DNA of 64,000 nucleotides from Nocardia sputorum (GCF_027924405.1 NZ_AP026978.1:5084001-5148000); one strand, 5' to 3'; positions 1-8,819 are shown, numbered from the stretch's first letter. Made by a program: numbers and translations. Notes: generated by a model not told the origin, from the sequence alone.

Positions 1-589
1 AGTCGTTGGGGCGCTGCGAACCGAAGCCGGGCAGCACGCCGTTCAGACCCGGGAACTGTACGCAGGTGGCCTCGGCGTGCGTCTGCGCCGAGATCAACTC
101 GGGGTTCAGCAATTCGGCGGCGAAGCGGGCGAGATCCGCGGCGGTGGACCGGGCCGCGTGCCCCGCCGGGCCGGCCAGCACCGAAGCGGTCATGCCAAGC
201 GGCTCGAACACCGCGTCGCGCAGGTACTCGTCGAACGCGATCCCGGTCTGCGCGGTGAGGAATTCGGCGAGCACTTCGAAACCCGCGCTGGAGTAGATCC
301 GCCGGGCCCCGGGCGAAGCCTGGACCTCGGTGGTGTCGAACGCGAGCCCGGACGCGTGCGCCAGCAGATGACGCACCGTGGCGCCGGGCGGGCCCGCGGG
401 CTGATCCAGTTCGACCGCGCCCTCCTCCACGGCGACGAGCACGGCGTACGCGACGAGAGGCTTGGTCACCGACGCGAGCGGGAACACCCGCTCGGCATCC
501 CCTTCGCTCGCGATGTCGCCGTCGGCGGTGACCACCGCGGCCGCCGCGTGCCGGACCGGCCATTCCCGAATCTGCTCGAGTGAACGCAC
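1..589 (-). CDS. Serine hydrolase, beta-lactamase/PBP4 fold (3' end outside window)
   Basis: The reading frame opens at a GTG at 589, just downstream of a G-rich stretch, and runs off the left edge, so only about 196 N-terminal residues are seen. The class C beta-lactamase-like fold is indicated by S40-V-T-K43 (SxxK nucleophile motif), a following HLLAHASGL block, and a YSSAGF segment in the place of the YxN motif. No signal peptide is evident, so it is probably cytosolic; members act as esterases, peptidases or beta-lactamases and the substrate cannot be told. It is divergent from the next gene, also a serine hydrolase but of another subfamily, with 42 bp between starts. Confidence 0.85.
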   Translation of the reverse strand, partial: MRSLEQIREWPVRHAAAAVVTADGDIASEGDAERVFPLASVTKPLVAYAVLVAVEEGAVELDQPAGPPGATVRHLLAHASGLAFDTTEVQASPGARRIYSSAGFEVLAEFLTAQTGIAFDEYLRDAVFEPLGMTASVLAGPAGHAARSTAADLARFAAELLNPELISAQTHAEATCVQFPGLNGVLPGFGSQRPND

Positions 590-631
590 CCCCCGAGCCT
601 ACGAGAACCGGGTGGCTACGATCGACTCGCC

Positions 632-1825
632 ATGAGTGAAAAGCCCACTGTTCACGGCGACGTAGCATCCGGTTTCGAACCGGTCGCCGACGCCTTCCGC
701 CGCAACTTCGAGCAGCACGGCGAGATCGGCGCCGCCGTCGCGGTCTACGCCGGGGACCGCCCCGTGGTGGATCTGTGGGCCGGCTTCCGCGATCGCAGGC
801 GCACGCTGCCGTGGGAACAGGACACGATCGTGCCGGTGTTCTCCTCGACCAAAGGCATGGCGGCGTTCACCGTGGCCACGGCGGTAGCCAAGGGTCTGCT
901 CGACTACGAGCAGCCGGTGGCGAAGTACTGGCCGGAGTTCGCCGCCCACGGCAAGGACGCGATCACCGTGCGCCAGCTGATCGACCACCAGGCCGGGCTG
1001 TCCGGCCTCGGCGAGATCGTCCGCCTGTCCCAGATCGCCGACCTGGACGGCCTCGCAACCATTCTCGCCGCACAGAAACCGGTCTGGCGGCCCGGCACCA
1101 GACACGGCTATCACGCGATCACCCTCGGTCTGTACCAGGGCGAACTGCTGCGCCGGGTCGATCCGGATCGCCGCACGCTCGGCCGGATCTTCGCCGAGGA
1201 CATCGCCGCGCCGCTCGGCGTGGACTTCTTCATCGGCCTGCCCGCCGAGCAGAGCATGGACCGGGTCGCCGCGATGTCGGCCACCCGCGGCCTGGACGTC
1301 GTGCGCTACGAGCGTGATCTGCCGCTGCGGATCGGTGCGGAGATCTACGCCAAACGTGGGTTGTCCTATGCGGCGCTGACCAACCCGCGTTGCGGGGCAC
1401 CGGCACGGGCGGCCCGGCGCGAGTTCCTCGAAGTGGAGCTGCCTGCGTCCAACGGAGTGGGCAACGCCCGCGCGCTGGCCAAGGTCTACGGCGCGGCCGC
1501 CGGGCGCACCGGCGCGCTCCCGATCGACGACGCACTGCTGGACCGGCTCGCCGCGGCCGAGACCGCCGACGACGTCCCCGCCGAAGACCTGGTGCTGCAC
1601 ACCAAGAGCCGCTATCACCTCGGCTTCCGCAAATCGCGCGGAACCTTCCGCTTCGGCTCCGACAAGCGCGCCTACGGCACCACGGGACTCGGCGGCTCGT
1701 TCGGATTCGCCGATCCGGCAACGGGTCTGGGCTTCGGTTACACGATGAACCGGCTGGGTTTGGCCGTTCTCGACGACGTCCGCAGCCGAAATCTGCGGTC
1801 CGCCCTGCTGCGCTGCCGGATCTGA
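632..1825 (+). CDS. EstB/LipL-like serine hydrolase (beta-lactamase family)
   Basis: A 397-residue protein with the class C beta-lactamase-related fold. S71-S-T-K74 is the SxxK motif, followed by a RQLIDHQAGL block and GTRHGYHAIT, the tyrosine-containing second motif typical of the mycobacterial LipL/LipD-type carboxylesterases. A glycine-rich GLGGSFGFADP stretch near the C-terminus fits the third active-site strand. No signal peptide or membrane segment is seen. Length and motif order match intracellular esterases of this group rather than true beta-lactamases. It starts with ATG and is transcribed away from the other serine hydrolase at the left edge. Confidence 0.92.
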   Translation: MSEKPTVHGDVASGFEPVADAFRRNFEQHGEIGAAVAVYAGDRPVVDLWAGFRDRRRTLPWEQDTIVPVFSSTKGMAAFTVATAVAKGLLDYEQPVAKYWPEFAAHGKDAITVRQLIDHQAGLSGLGEIVRLSQIADLDGLATILAAQKPVWRPGTRHGYHAITLGLYQGELLRRVDPDRRTLGRIFAEDIAAPLGVDFFIGLPAEQSMDRVAAMSATRGLDVVRYERDLPLRIGAEIYAKRGLSYAALTNPRCGAPARAARREFLEVELPASNGVGNARALAKVYGAAAGRTGALPIDDALLDRLAAAETADDVPAEDLVLHTKSRYHLGFRKSRGTFRFGSDKRAYGTTGLGGSFGFADPATGLGFGYTMNRLGLAVLDDVRSRNLRSALLRCRI

Positions 1826-1886
1826 GCACCGAGCTTCGCGGCCCGCATAGCTCGGCGGCCGGGCCACTGTTGACGTACTGTTGGGT

Positions 1887-1909
1887 TTATGCAACGGTTT
1901 GTTGTATGA
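1887..1909. promoter_or_regulatory. Imperfect inverted repeat over the start codon of the XRE gene
   Basis: TTATGCAAC (1887-1895) and GTTGTATGA (1901-1909) are inverted copies matching at 7 of 9 positions around a 5-bp centre. The right arm covers the ATG at 1906 of the helix-turn-helix gene. The position suggests an autoregulatory operator that would block initiation; this is inference. Confidence 0.35.
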
Positions 1910-2184
1910 GTCCCGTGAGACGTGGGAAAAATCTTCCCATCTATAACCGTATCGGGGTGTTACGTGCCGAGCGGAGAATGAGCCGGGCCCAGCTTGCCGA
2001 GGTGATCGAGGTGAATCCGCAGACGGTGGGTGCGCTGGAACGGGGCGATCACTATCCGAGTCTCGATCTGGCGCTGCGGATCTGCGATGTGTTCGGGCTG
2101 CCGGTCGAGGCGGTGTTCTCGCGGGAGGAATTCGCGCCGCTGTCCACGGCGGTCTACCGGAACGACAAAGGGGATGTTCGATGA
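1906..2184 (+). CDS. XRE-family helix-turn-helix regulator
   Basis: A 92-residue DNA-binding protein of the short Cro/CI type that consists almost only of the HTH domain: RAERRMSRAQLAEVIEV, then NPQTVGALERGDHYPSL as recognition helix region, then the ICDVFGLPVEAVFS tail typical of YozG-like regulators. The ATG at 1906 keeps the full domain; an internal ATG at 1978 would remove helix 1. The stop overlaps the ATG of the following membrane-protein gene (ATGA), so the two are co-translated, and the GPP34 gene follows with another overlap. A palindrome covers its own start codon. In such three-gene sets the regulator probably controls its own operon. Confidence 0.9.
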   Translation: MSPVRRGKNLPIYNRIGVLRAERRMSRAQLAEVIEVNPQTVGALERGDHYPSLDLALRICDVFGLPVEAVFSREEFAPLSTAVYRNDKGDVR

Positions 2185-2717
2185 CGCGCCCGAATCTGCT
2201 GGAGCGCTACCAAGCTCGCCGGACACGCCGGTTCGTGTTGTTCGCCGAACGCGGGGCCCACCTGTTGCCGCGGTGGCGGACGCGTCGCCGCCGCCGACTG
2301 CTGGTGGTGGCCCTCGCGACGATATTCCTGGCCCTTGCGGTCGTCGCGGTGCTGATCGCGTGCGGTCTGGAGCGGGGACCGCTGCTGTGGGCGCCGGCCT
2401 GCCTGGTGTTCTTCCCGCTGTGGATATCGCTCCAGATCGTCTCGGGACGCCACGCCGACGCGCCCGTCGGCGCCCTGGACGAATGGGAACTCGAGCAGCG
2501 TAACGCAGCTCGCTCGGTGGGGCTCACCCTCACACAGACGCTGGCGATGATTCCAGCGATCTGGCTGATCGTCGTCGGCGGATTCACCGACCTCGACAAT
2601 ATCCAAACGGCCTACGCCGGCGGGCTGATGCTGCTGACCGCGCTGCTCGTCGGCGGCTGTACCCCGACGATGATCCTGGCCTGGACCCGGCCCGACACGG
2701 AACCGGAGGACGAGTGA
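2181..2717 (+). CDS. Four-helix integral membrane protein of unknown function
   Basis: A 178-residue protein with a basic N-terminal tail (RRTRR, RTRRRRR) followed by four hydrophobic segments near residues 40-60, 65-85, 110-130 and 140-162. The paired arrangement and small size resemble the membrane partner often encoded next to YozG-like XRE regulators, but no catalytic motif is visible and I cannot assign a function. It overlaps the regulator upstream by 4 nt and the GPP34 gene downstream by 4 nt, so the three genes form one tightly coupled transcription unit. Confidence 0.88.
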   Translation: MTRPNLLERYQARRTRRFVLFAERGAHLLPRWRTRRRRRLLVVALATIFLALAVVAVLIACGLERGPLLWAPACLVFFPLWISLQIVSGRHADAPVGALDEWELEQRNAARSVGLTLTQTLAMIPAIWLIVVGGFTDLDNIQTAYAGGLMLLTALLVGGCTPTMILAWTRPDTEPEDE

Positions 2718-3385
2718 TGAGCCTGCTCGCCGGAGACCTGATGCTGCTGCTTCTCGACGAACGCACTGGGCACTCGATGGCCGACAGCACACGTACACCG
2801 AGGGTTCTCGCCGGAGCGGTGCTGCTAGACCTGATCGACGCCGGAGCGATCCGGCTGGCAGGGCCGTGCGACGAGGCGAAACCGGGCCGAATCGTGGTGA
2901 GCGCGAACAGGAGTGCCGATCCGATACTGGGCGACGCGCTCGCCAGGATCGAGGCGGCGGGTCCGATCAAAGCCCGGGCCGCGATCGAGAAACTGTCGAA
3001 GAGGTTGCAACCGAAGGTGCTGCACCGGCTGGCGGACGAGGGGCTGGTGCGCGTCGAACGCCACCGGGCCTTGGGCGTCTTTCCCCGGACCGCCTGGGTG
3101 CCGCGCGGATACCGCAAGGAGCTCCGGGACCGGCTGACACCTCCGTTCGCACACCCTGACGTCCCTGTCGAGCCTCGCGCCGCCGCCTTGATCTCACTGC
3201 TGTCGGCGGCTGACGCGGCACCGAAGGTCTTCCCCGACCGCGACCGCCGAGTTGTGAGGCAGCGCGCCAAGGAGATCGCCGCCGGGGACTGGGCAGCGAA
3301 GGCGGCCAGGGAAGCGGTGCAAGCGGTCGAAGCGGCGCTCACCGCCGCCGTCGTGTTGAGTGCCGCGGCAACGGGCTCCGCGTAG
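2714..3385 (+). CDS. GPP34 (GOLPH3/Vps74-like) family protein
   Basis: A 223-residue protein with the GPP34 signature: an N-terminal LLAGDLMLLLLDERTG segment, LAGAVLLDLIDAGAI, and a central helical RLADEGLVRVERHRALGVFPRTAWVP region. Eukaryotic relatives bind phosphatidylinositol-4-phosphate at the Golgi; actinobacterial members are widespread, presumably membrane-associated, with unproven function. Two adjacent ATG codons (2714 and 2717) are possible starts; both overlap the preceding membrane-protein gene. Co-translation with a membrane protein and an XRE regulator suggests it works at the membrane in the same process. Confidence 0.9.
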   Translation: MMSLLAGDLMLLLLDERTGHSMADSTRTPRVLAGAVLLDLIDAGAIRLAGPCDEAKPGRIVVSANRSADPILGDALARIEAAGPIKARAAIEKLSKRLQPKVLHRLADEGLVRVERHRALGVFPRTAWVPRGYRKELRDRLTPPFAHPDVPVEPRAAALISLLSAADAAPKVFPDRDRRVVRQRAKEIAAGDWAAKAAREAVQAVEAALTAAVVLSAAATGSA

Positions 3386-3544
3386 GTCGCAAAGCAACAG
3401 GATGTGCGATTCCCGCTCGGCGAGCCGGTCGGCGTACGACTTGATCGCACGGATCGCCACCGACTCGGCGAGCGGGATCAGAGCTGAGCTGTCCCCCGCG
3501 ACGGCGAACGCCGCATCCGAGCGGCCGTCCTGGATGGGCCGGGA

Positions 3545-4675
3545 TTACCAGTCGGCTTCGGTGTACTTGATGATCCCGCGGATGTTCTTGCCGTCCAGCA
3601 TGTCCTGGTAACCCTGGTTGATCTCCTCCAGGGAGTAGCTGCGAGTGACCATGTCGTCCAGGTTCAGCTGACCGGACTTGTACAGCGACAGCAGGCGCGG
3701 CGCGTCCTGGCGGGCGTTGCCGCCGCCGAAGATGCAGCCCTTCACCGTCTTCTGCAGCATGGACAGCAGGAAGCTGTTCAGCTTGACGTCGTTCTCGTCC
3801 ATCCGGCCCATCGAGGTGACCACCAGGGTGCCCGCCTTCGAGGTGAGGATCAGGCCCTCCTCGATGTACTCGCCGTGCATCTCGCCCATGGTCAGGATGA
3901 CCTTCTCGGCCATCCGGCCCTCGGTGGCCTCCATCAGCGGCATGATCGCGGCGGCCATGCTCTCGTAGGTGTGCGTGGCGCCGAACTTCTGCGCCTGCTC
4001 GCGCTTCCACGGGTTCGGATCGATGGCCACCACTTTCGAGGCGCCGGACAGCACCGCGCCCTGCAACGCGCTCATGCCGACGCCGCCGATGCCAGCGATC
4101 ACCACGGTCTCGCCCGGGGCCACCTGGGCCACGTGGGTGGAGGAGCCGAAGCCGGTGGGGACGCCGCAGCCGACCAGGCAGGCCACCTCGAACGGAATGC
4201 TCGGATCGATCTTCACCACGGAGGTGTGGTGCACCGTCATGTACGGCGCGAAGGTGCCCAGCAGGCACATCGGGATGACGTTCTCGCCGCGGGCCTGGAT
4301 GCGGTAGGTGCCGTCGCTGATCGCCTGGCCCATCAGCAGGCCCGCGCCCAGGTCGCACAGCGCCATGTGTCCTGCCACGCAGGCCGGACAGCGGCCGCAG
4401 GCGGGGATGAACGACAGGATCACGTGGTCGCCGACCTGTAGGTCGGCCGGACAGTTCGGGCCGAGCTTGGTGATGACGCCCGCGCCCTCGTGCCCGCCCA
4501 TGACGGGGAAGGACGGCATCGGGGTCGCGCCGGTCACGATGTGGTGGTCGGAGTGGCACATGCCGGCGGTCTCCATCCGGATCTGCACCTCGCCCGCGAC
4601 CGGGTCACCGACCTCGATCTCCTCCACCGACCACGGCTGGTCGATCCCCCACAGGATCGCGCCCTTCGTCTTCAT
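3545..4675 (-). CDS. NDMA-dependent alcohol dehydrogenase (zinc MDR family)
   Basis: A 376-residue medium-chain dehydrogenase. The catalytic zinc site is in GMCHSDHH (Cys/His) and GGHEGAG, the structural zinc cluster in CGRCPACVAGHMALC, and the nucleotide-binding motif is GIGGVG. Overall sequence matches the actinobacterial alcohol dehydrogenases that keep their nicotinamide cofactor tightly bound and need an external acceptor (NDMA in vitro, mycofactocin proposed in vivo). I chose the ATG at 4675 (MKTKGAILWG), where homology begins, with AGAGGG upstream; the frame is open further 5'. A KstR-like site lies about 60 bp upstream, hinting at control together with lipid or sterol catabolism. Confidence 0.93.
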   Translation of the reverse strand: MKTKGAILWGIDQPWSVEEIEVGDPVAGEVQIRMETAGMCHSDHHIVTGATPMPSFPVMGGHEGAGVITKLGPNCPADLQVGDHVILSFIPACGRCPACVAGHMALCDLGAGLLMGQAISDGTYRIQARGENVIPMCLLGTFAPYMTVHHTSVVKIDPSIPFEVACLVGCGVPTGFGSSTHVAQVAPGETVVIAGIGGVGMSALQGAVLSGASKVVAIDPNPWKREQAQKFGATHTYESMAAAIMPLMEATEGRMAEKVILTMGEMHGEYIEEGLILTSKAGTLVVTSMGRMDENDVKLNSFLLSMLQKTVKGCIFGGGNARQDAPRLLSLYKSGQLNLDDMVTRSYSLEEINQGYQDMLDGKNIRGIIKYTEADW

Positions 4676-4736
4676 TCCTGTCGACCCTCTCGCATGCACG
4701 TGCTTATATGTGACTGCACCCACAGTACGAGAAAAA

Positions 4737-4750
4737 TGTAACGCGTTCTA
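4737..4750. promoter_or_regulatory. KstR-like operator candidate upstream of the alcohol dehydrogenase
   Basis: Read on the minus strand the 14-mer TAGAACGCGTTACA fits the KstR consensus TnnAACnnGTTnnA at every fixed position. It lies 62 bp upstream of the alcohol dehydrogenase ATG. A second, weaker site with the same AACGCGTTACA core is at 4792-4805. KstR itself is not in the window, so the assignment rests on the motif alone. Confidence 0.45.
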
Positions 4751-4791
4751 GTGCCGGTCGGAAAATTCGTCGGCAGAGCGTGACCTTCCCG

Positions 4792-4805
4792 GCGAACGCG
4801 TTACA
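4792..4805. promoter_or_regulatory. Second AACGCGTT-type half-conserved site
   Basis: GCGAACGCGTTACA repeats the core of the upstream operator candidate (AAC-N2-GTT-N2-A) but lacks the leading T. It lies 55 bp from the first site, between the 3' end of the DinB-like gene and the alcohol dehydrogenase promoter. It may be a secondary binding site or chance. Confidence 0.25.
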
Positions 4806-4820
4806 GTTCCGCGATGCGTT

Positions 4821-5351
4821 TTACCCGCGCACGTCGTGCACGTGGTGCACCAGATCGTGCAGGATGTACCGGGCGAACGACGCCACGGTGAACTCCGCTC
4901 CGTCACTGCGCGCACCGCGCAGACCGCGCCGCTCGGGCGGCACCGACTCGAAGGACCGCGCGGCCCGCTCCGCGGCCTCGGCGAACTCCTCGGCCACCCG
5001 GGCCGGATCCTGCTCGTTGTAGCGGTCGGCTTCGGCGGTCGCGTCCTGATCCCAGTTCTGGAAGCGCGGCGGCTCGCCCTCGGCGTCACCGGCCAGCATC
5101 AGGCCGAGGCGAGTGTCGGACATACGGCAGACGTCGCGCACGTGCGCGCCGTATTCCAGAGCCGACCACGTCGATTGGTCCGGCCGCACGCGCACGCCGG
5201 GGCGGTCGAGCACCGCGGCGAAACGGACGGCCGTCTCGCGGATCAGCGCGGGCACGGCCTCGTAGGCGGTCGCGGCGGCGTCGAAACCGCATTCGGGACA
5301 GGGGCGGCTCAGCACCCAGGTCCAGTCCTTGACATCGGGAACGATCGGCAT
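4821..5351 (-). CDS. DinB-fold protein, maleylpyruvate isomerase/mycothiol-transferase type
   Basis: A 176-residue four-helix protein. The three metal-binding histidines of the DinB/YfiT fold are recognisable in WSALEYGAHVRDV and in the C-terminal LHDLVHHVHDVRG. In actinobacteria this superfamily includes mycothiol-dependent isomerases and S-transferases, but also many uncharacterised members, so the reaction is not assigned. It begins with ATG and lies head to tail between an APH-fold kinase gene (72 bp upstream) and the alcohol dehydrogenase. Confidence 0.87.
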   Translation of the reverse strand: MPIVPDVKDWTWVLSRPCPECGFDAAATAYEAVPALIRETAVRFAAVLDRPGVRVRPDQSTWSALEYGAHVRDVCRMSDTRLGLMLAGDAEGEPPRFQNWDQDATAEADRYNEQDPARVAEEFAEAAERAARSFESVPPERRGLRGARSDGAEFTVASFARYILHDLVHHVHDVRG

Positions 5352-5423
5352 GCGCTCAACCTAGGCGCGGCCGGGCGACGCCTTCCACCGATATTCGGTC
5401 AACTATCGGGCACATCCCGACAG

Positions 5424-6479
5424 TCACTCCATCAGCCGCTGCGCCCGCTCGAAGAGCTCCAGTGTGATCGCGTGCAGGAAATCGCCGACCTGCTTGGGGG
5501 CCTTGCCCGCGAACGCGCGGGCGTGCGTGCCCTCCAGCACGATGCCGAGCTTGAAGCAGGCCAGCACGGTGTACCAGGACATCGCGCTCAGGTCGCGATC
5601 GGAGAACTGCCCGTAGTGCGCGATCATCTCCTCGGCCGTCGGCAGCCCGCCGACCGCGCCGAGCTTGCCCACCAGCGCGGCGCCGGTGGTGCCGGGCTCC
5701 GGACGGGTGGCGATCTGCCAGCCCAGGTCCAGCAACGGGTCGCCGATGGTGGACATCTCCCAGTCGACCATCGCCGCGACCTGCGGGCCGTCGAAGGAGA
5801 ACATCATGTTCGCCAGATGGCAGTCGCCATGCAGGATGCCCGGCGTCCACTGGGCGGGGCGGTTGCGGTCCAGCCACTCACCCACCGCCGCCACACCGGG
5901 GATCTCCGGGCCGGGGTAGCCCTCGTTGGACGAATACGACTCCAGTTCACCCAGCCAGCGCGGCACCTGGCGCTCCAGGAAACCTTCCGGCTTGCCGTAG
6001 TCGGCCAAGCCGAGCGCCTGGTAGTCCAGTGCGCCGAGCCGCGCGATGGCCTCGACCGCGGACAGGCCCATCTGCCTGCGAATCTCCGGATCGCCCGCGT
6101 GCGGTTCGGGCAGTTCGTTCTGCGGATTGAACCCGTGGATCGGCTCCATCAGATAGAAGACCGCGCCGAGTACCGACTCGTCGGTGCAGGCGGCGATCAC
6201 CCGGGGCGCGCGGACCTCGGTGCCGCCCAGCGCGCCGAGCAGCCGCGCCTCCCGCCGGATCACGTCGTTGCTCTTGGCGCGCAGATGCTTCGGGCCGCGG
6301 CGCAGCACGTACGTCCGGCCGCCGCGCGTGAAGCGGAGCATGATGTTCTGCGTTCCGCCGCCCAGCGCGATCACGTCCTCGAACTCGCCCCCGGACAGAC
6401 CCTGCTCATCCATCCACTTTCCGACGACGGCGAAGTCGACGACCGCGGGATCCACATCGACCGGTTGCGCAACAGACAT
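5424..6479 (-). CDS. Phosphotransferase of the aminoglycoside-kinase (APH) fold
   Basis: A 351-residue kinase-like protein. LGGGTQNIMLRF is the glycine-rich loop, TYVLRRGP carries the ATP-binding position, HGDCHLANMM is the catalytic loop, and MVDWEMSTIGDPLLDLGW holds the metal-binding aspartate. This is the subgroup linked with acyl-CoA dehydrogenases (ACAD10-like, mycobacterial FadE-linked kinases), thought to phosphorylate hydroxyacyl or similar substrates rather than antibiotics. The ATG at 6479 (MSVAQPV) is preferred over one three codons upstream because a GGGG stretch precedes it. It is divergent from pabAB, with about 90 bp between them. Confidence 0.9.
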   Translation of the reverse strand: MSVAQPVDVDPAVVDFAVVGKWMDEQGLSGGEFEDVIALGGGTQNIMLRFTRGGRTYVLRRGPKHLRAKSNDVIRREARLLGALGGTEVRAPRVIAACTDESVLGAVFYLMEPIHGFNPQNELPEPHAGDPEIRRQMGLSAVEAIARLGALDYQALGLADYGKPEGFLERQVPRWLGELESYSSNEGYPGPEIPGVAAVGEWLDRNRPAQWTPGILHGDCHLANMMFSFDGPQVAAMVDWEMSTIGDPLLDLGWQIATRPEPGTTGAALVGKLGAVGGLPTAEEMIAHYGQFSDRDLSAMSWYTVLACFKLGIVLEGTHARAFAGKAPKQVGDFLHAITLELFERAQRLME

Positions 6480-6568
6480 GCCCCACATTGTGCACCACCC
6501 GCCGAACCGAACTGAAGGCAGACGACAACAGTTAGCTCCGACCGGCGCGGCGTAGGGTTTCGGGCACC

Positions 6569-8800
6569 ATGCACACGCTGTTGATCGACAACTACGACTC
6601 GTTCACCTATAACCTGTACCAGCTGATCAGCGAGGTGAACGGCGTCGAGCCGACGGTCGTGCGCAACGACGAGGCGCGCACGGTCGCCGAACTCGGTCTG
6701 GAACGCTTCGACAGCATCGTCGTCTCGCCGGGGCCCGGAGGGCCGTCGGTGGCGCGCGACATGGGCATCTCCGCGGCGGTGATCCGCGAGACCGATCTGC
6801 CGTTGCTCGGGGTGTGCCTGGGCCATCAGGGCATCGTGGTCGCGGCGGGCGGCATGGTCGCCGAGGCGCCTGCCGCCAGGCACGGGTATCTGGATCGCAT
6901 CGAGCACGACGACCGGGACCTGTTCGCCGGAATTCCGCAGGGCTTCACGGCGGTGCGCTACCACTCGCTGTGCGCGCTGCGGCCGCTGCCGGACGCCCTG
7001 GAGGTCACCGCGCAGGCCGGCGACGGCGTCGTGATGGGCGTGCGGCATCGCACCCGCCCGCAGTGGGGCGTGCAATTCCATCCGGAATCGATCGCCAGTG
7101 AGTACGGAGCGGCTCTGCTGCGCAACTTCGCGAAACTCGTCGCCGCGCACCGAAGTGCGCCCGCGTCACCGATACCGAGGCCCTCGATCGCCCTCGGTCG
7201 TGCGGCGGAGCCGGTGGCCGAGGGAGCCCCGCTTCCCGCCGCGGCCGCGACCGCGCCGCTCGCGGCCGAGCAGTTCCCCGCCGCGGCGGTGGAACTCGAG
7301 CGTCCGGCCGGTCGGGCGTCGTCTCGCGCACGCACCGGTCCGGCCCGACTCGGCTCGCTCGTGCCGCGGACCTTCCGGCTCCAGCGAGCCGTCCTGGAGC
7401 GGCCGATCGACACCGAGCGCGCGTTCGTGCAGTTGTACGGCAACTCCCCGACGGCGTTCTGGCTGGACAGCGAGCATGTCGAACCCGGTGCCGACCGGTT
7501 CTCCTTCCTGGGCGACGCGAGCGGTCCCCTGGCCGAGGTGCTGCGCTACCGGGTGGGCGACGGCGAGGTGACCGTGGAGACGTCGGACGGGCATCGGCGT
7601 ACCGCACCCGGCGGCATCCTCGATTTCCTGGCCGCCGAGTTGCGCGCGCGCCGGCTCGAACTGCCCGATCTTCCCTTCGATTTCGCCGGTGGCTACGTCG
7701 GGTATCTCGGCTACGAGGTCAAGGCCGACTGCGGCGGTGACGCGGTCCATCGCGCCCCGACTCCCGACGCCCAGTGGATCTTCGCCGACCGGATGGTGGT
7801 GGTCGACCATGTCGGCGGGCGCACGCACCTGCTGGCGTTGAGCGACGACGGGGAGACCGCCCGAGCCGCCGCCGACTGGCTGCGCGACACCCGCGAAACC
7901 CTGGACGCCCTGCCGACGTGGACGAACCCGCCGCCGCTCGAGCTGCCGCCGGACGGCGACGCCGTCGCGCCGCTGCTCACCCGGGGCCGGGAGCGCTATC
8001 TCGCCGACATCGCGGTCTGCCAGGAGCGCCTGCACGCCGGGGAGTCCTACGAGATCAACCTGACCGACAGCGCCACCATCCCCGCCGCCGCTGCCGACGG
8101 CCTGGACTTCTATCGCACTCTGCGCCGGTGCAATCCCGCCCCGTACGCCGCCTACCTGCGCTTCGACGACCTGGACATCGCCTGCTCGTCGCCGGAGCGC
8201 TTCCTGAAGGTCGATCGCCGCCGCATCGTGGAGAGCAAGCCGATCAAGGGGACCGCGCCGCGCGGCGCGACGCCGGAAGACGACGAGCGCCTGCGCCAGG
8301 AGCTGGCCGACAGCCCGAAGACCAGGGCGGAGAACCTGATGATCGTCGATCTGCTGCGCAACGATCTCGGCCGCGTCTGCGAGATCGGCAGTGTGTACGT
8401 CCCGAAGCTGATGGTCACCGAGCAGTACGCGACCGTGCATCAACTGGTGTCGACGGTGCGCGGGAGGCTGCGGCCGGAGGTCGGCGTGGTCGATTGCCTG
8501 CGCGCCTGTTTTCCCGGCGGCTCGATGACCGGCGCGCCCAAGTTGCGCACGATGGAGATCATCGATGCGCTGGAAACCGAAGCGCGCGGTGTGTACTCGG
8601 GCACGATCGGTTTTCTCGGGCTCGGCGGCACCGCGGACTTGAACATCGTGATCCGCACCGCCGTCCGCTACGGCGGACGCTGGCGGATCGGGGCGGGCGG
8701 GGCCATCGTGCTCGATTCGGACCCGGCCGACGAGTATCACGAGGTCCTGCTCAAGGCGGCCGCCACGTTGCGCGCGGCCGCCGACCACGCGCACCGCTGA
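6569..8800 (+). CDS. pabB: Fused aminodeoxychorismate synthase (PabA-PabB)
   Basis: A 743-residue bifunctional enzyme that makes 4-amino-4-deoxychorismate from chorismate and glutamine for p-aminobenzoate and folate. Residues 1-190 are a class I glutamine amidotransferase: IDNYDSFTYNL, oxyanion SPGPGGP, nucleophile C83 in GVCLGHQG, and FHPES near 175. An arginine/alanine-rich linker (about 190-260) leads to the chorismate-binding domain with PIKGT (the lysine form typical of aminodeoxychorismate rather than anthranilate synthase), LMIVDLLRNDLG and FPGGSMTGAPK. Actinomycetes use the same fusion in folate metabolism and in some antibiotic clusters; no cluster surrounds it, so a housekeeping role is likely. 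Confidence 0.93.
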   Translation: MHTLLIDNYDSFTYNLYQLISEVNGVEPTVVRNDEARTVAELGLERFDSIVVSPGPGGPSVARDMGISAAVIRETDLPLLGVCLGHQGIVVAAGGMVAEAPAARHGYLDRIEHDDRDLFAGIPQGFTAVRYHSLCALRPLPDALEVTAQAGDGVVMGVRHRTRPQWGVQFHPESIASEYGAALLRNFAKLVAAHRSAPASPIPRPSIALGRAAEPVAEGAPLPAAAATAPLAAEQFPAAAVELERPAGRASSRARTGPARLGSLVPRTFRLQRAVLERPIDTERAFVQLYGNSPTAFWLDSEHVEPGADRFSFLGDASGPLAEVLRYRVGDGEVTVETSDGHRRTAPGGILDFLAAELRARRLELPDLPFDFAGGYVGYLGYEVKADCGGDAVHRAPTPDAQWIFADRMVVVDHVGGRTHLLALSDDGETARAAADWLRDTRETLDALPTWTNPPPLELPPDGDAVAPLLTRGRERYLADIAVCQERLHAGESYEINLTDSATIPAAAADGLDFYRTLRRCNPAPYAAYLRFDDLDIACSSPERFLKVDRRRIVESKPIKGTAPRGATPEDDERLRQELADSPKTRAENLMIVDLLRNDLGRVCEIGSVYVPKLMVTEQYATVHQLVSTVRGRLRPEVGVVDCLRACFPGGSMTGAPKLRTMEIIDALETEARGVYSGTIGFLGLGGTADLNIVIRTAVRYGGRWRIGAGGAIVLDSDPADEYHEVLLKAAATLRAAADHAHR

Positions 8801-8819
8801 ACGCGCACGCCGTCCCGGA

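Noticed and set aside
599..1894. Long open frame on the minus strand opposite the serine hydrolase
   Set aside because: Lies antisense to a gene with clear catalytic motifs; no motif of its own, typical GC-driven shadow frame.
1870..1898. Promoter for the XRE gene with TTGACG as -35
   Set aside because: No -10 hexamer at proper spacing; nearest candidates are 10 or 26 bp away.
4836..6515. 559-codon plus-strand frame
   Set aside because: Opposite the DinB-like and APH-fold genes, both supported by motifs; the frame lacks any.
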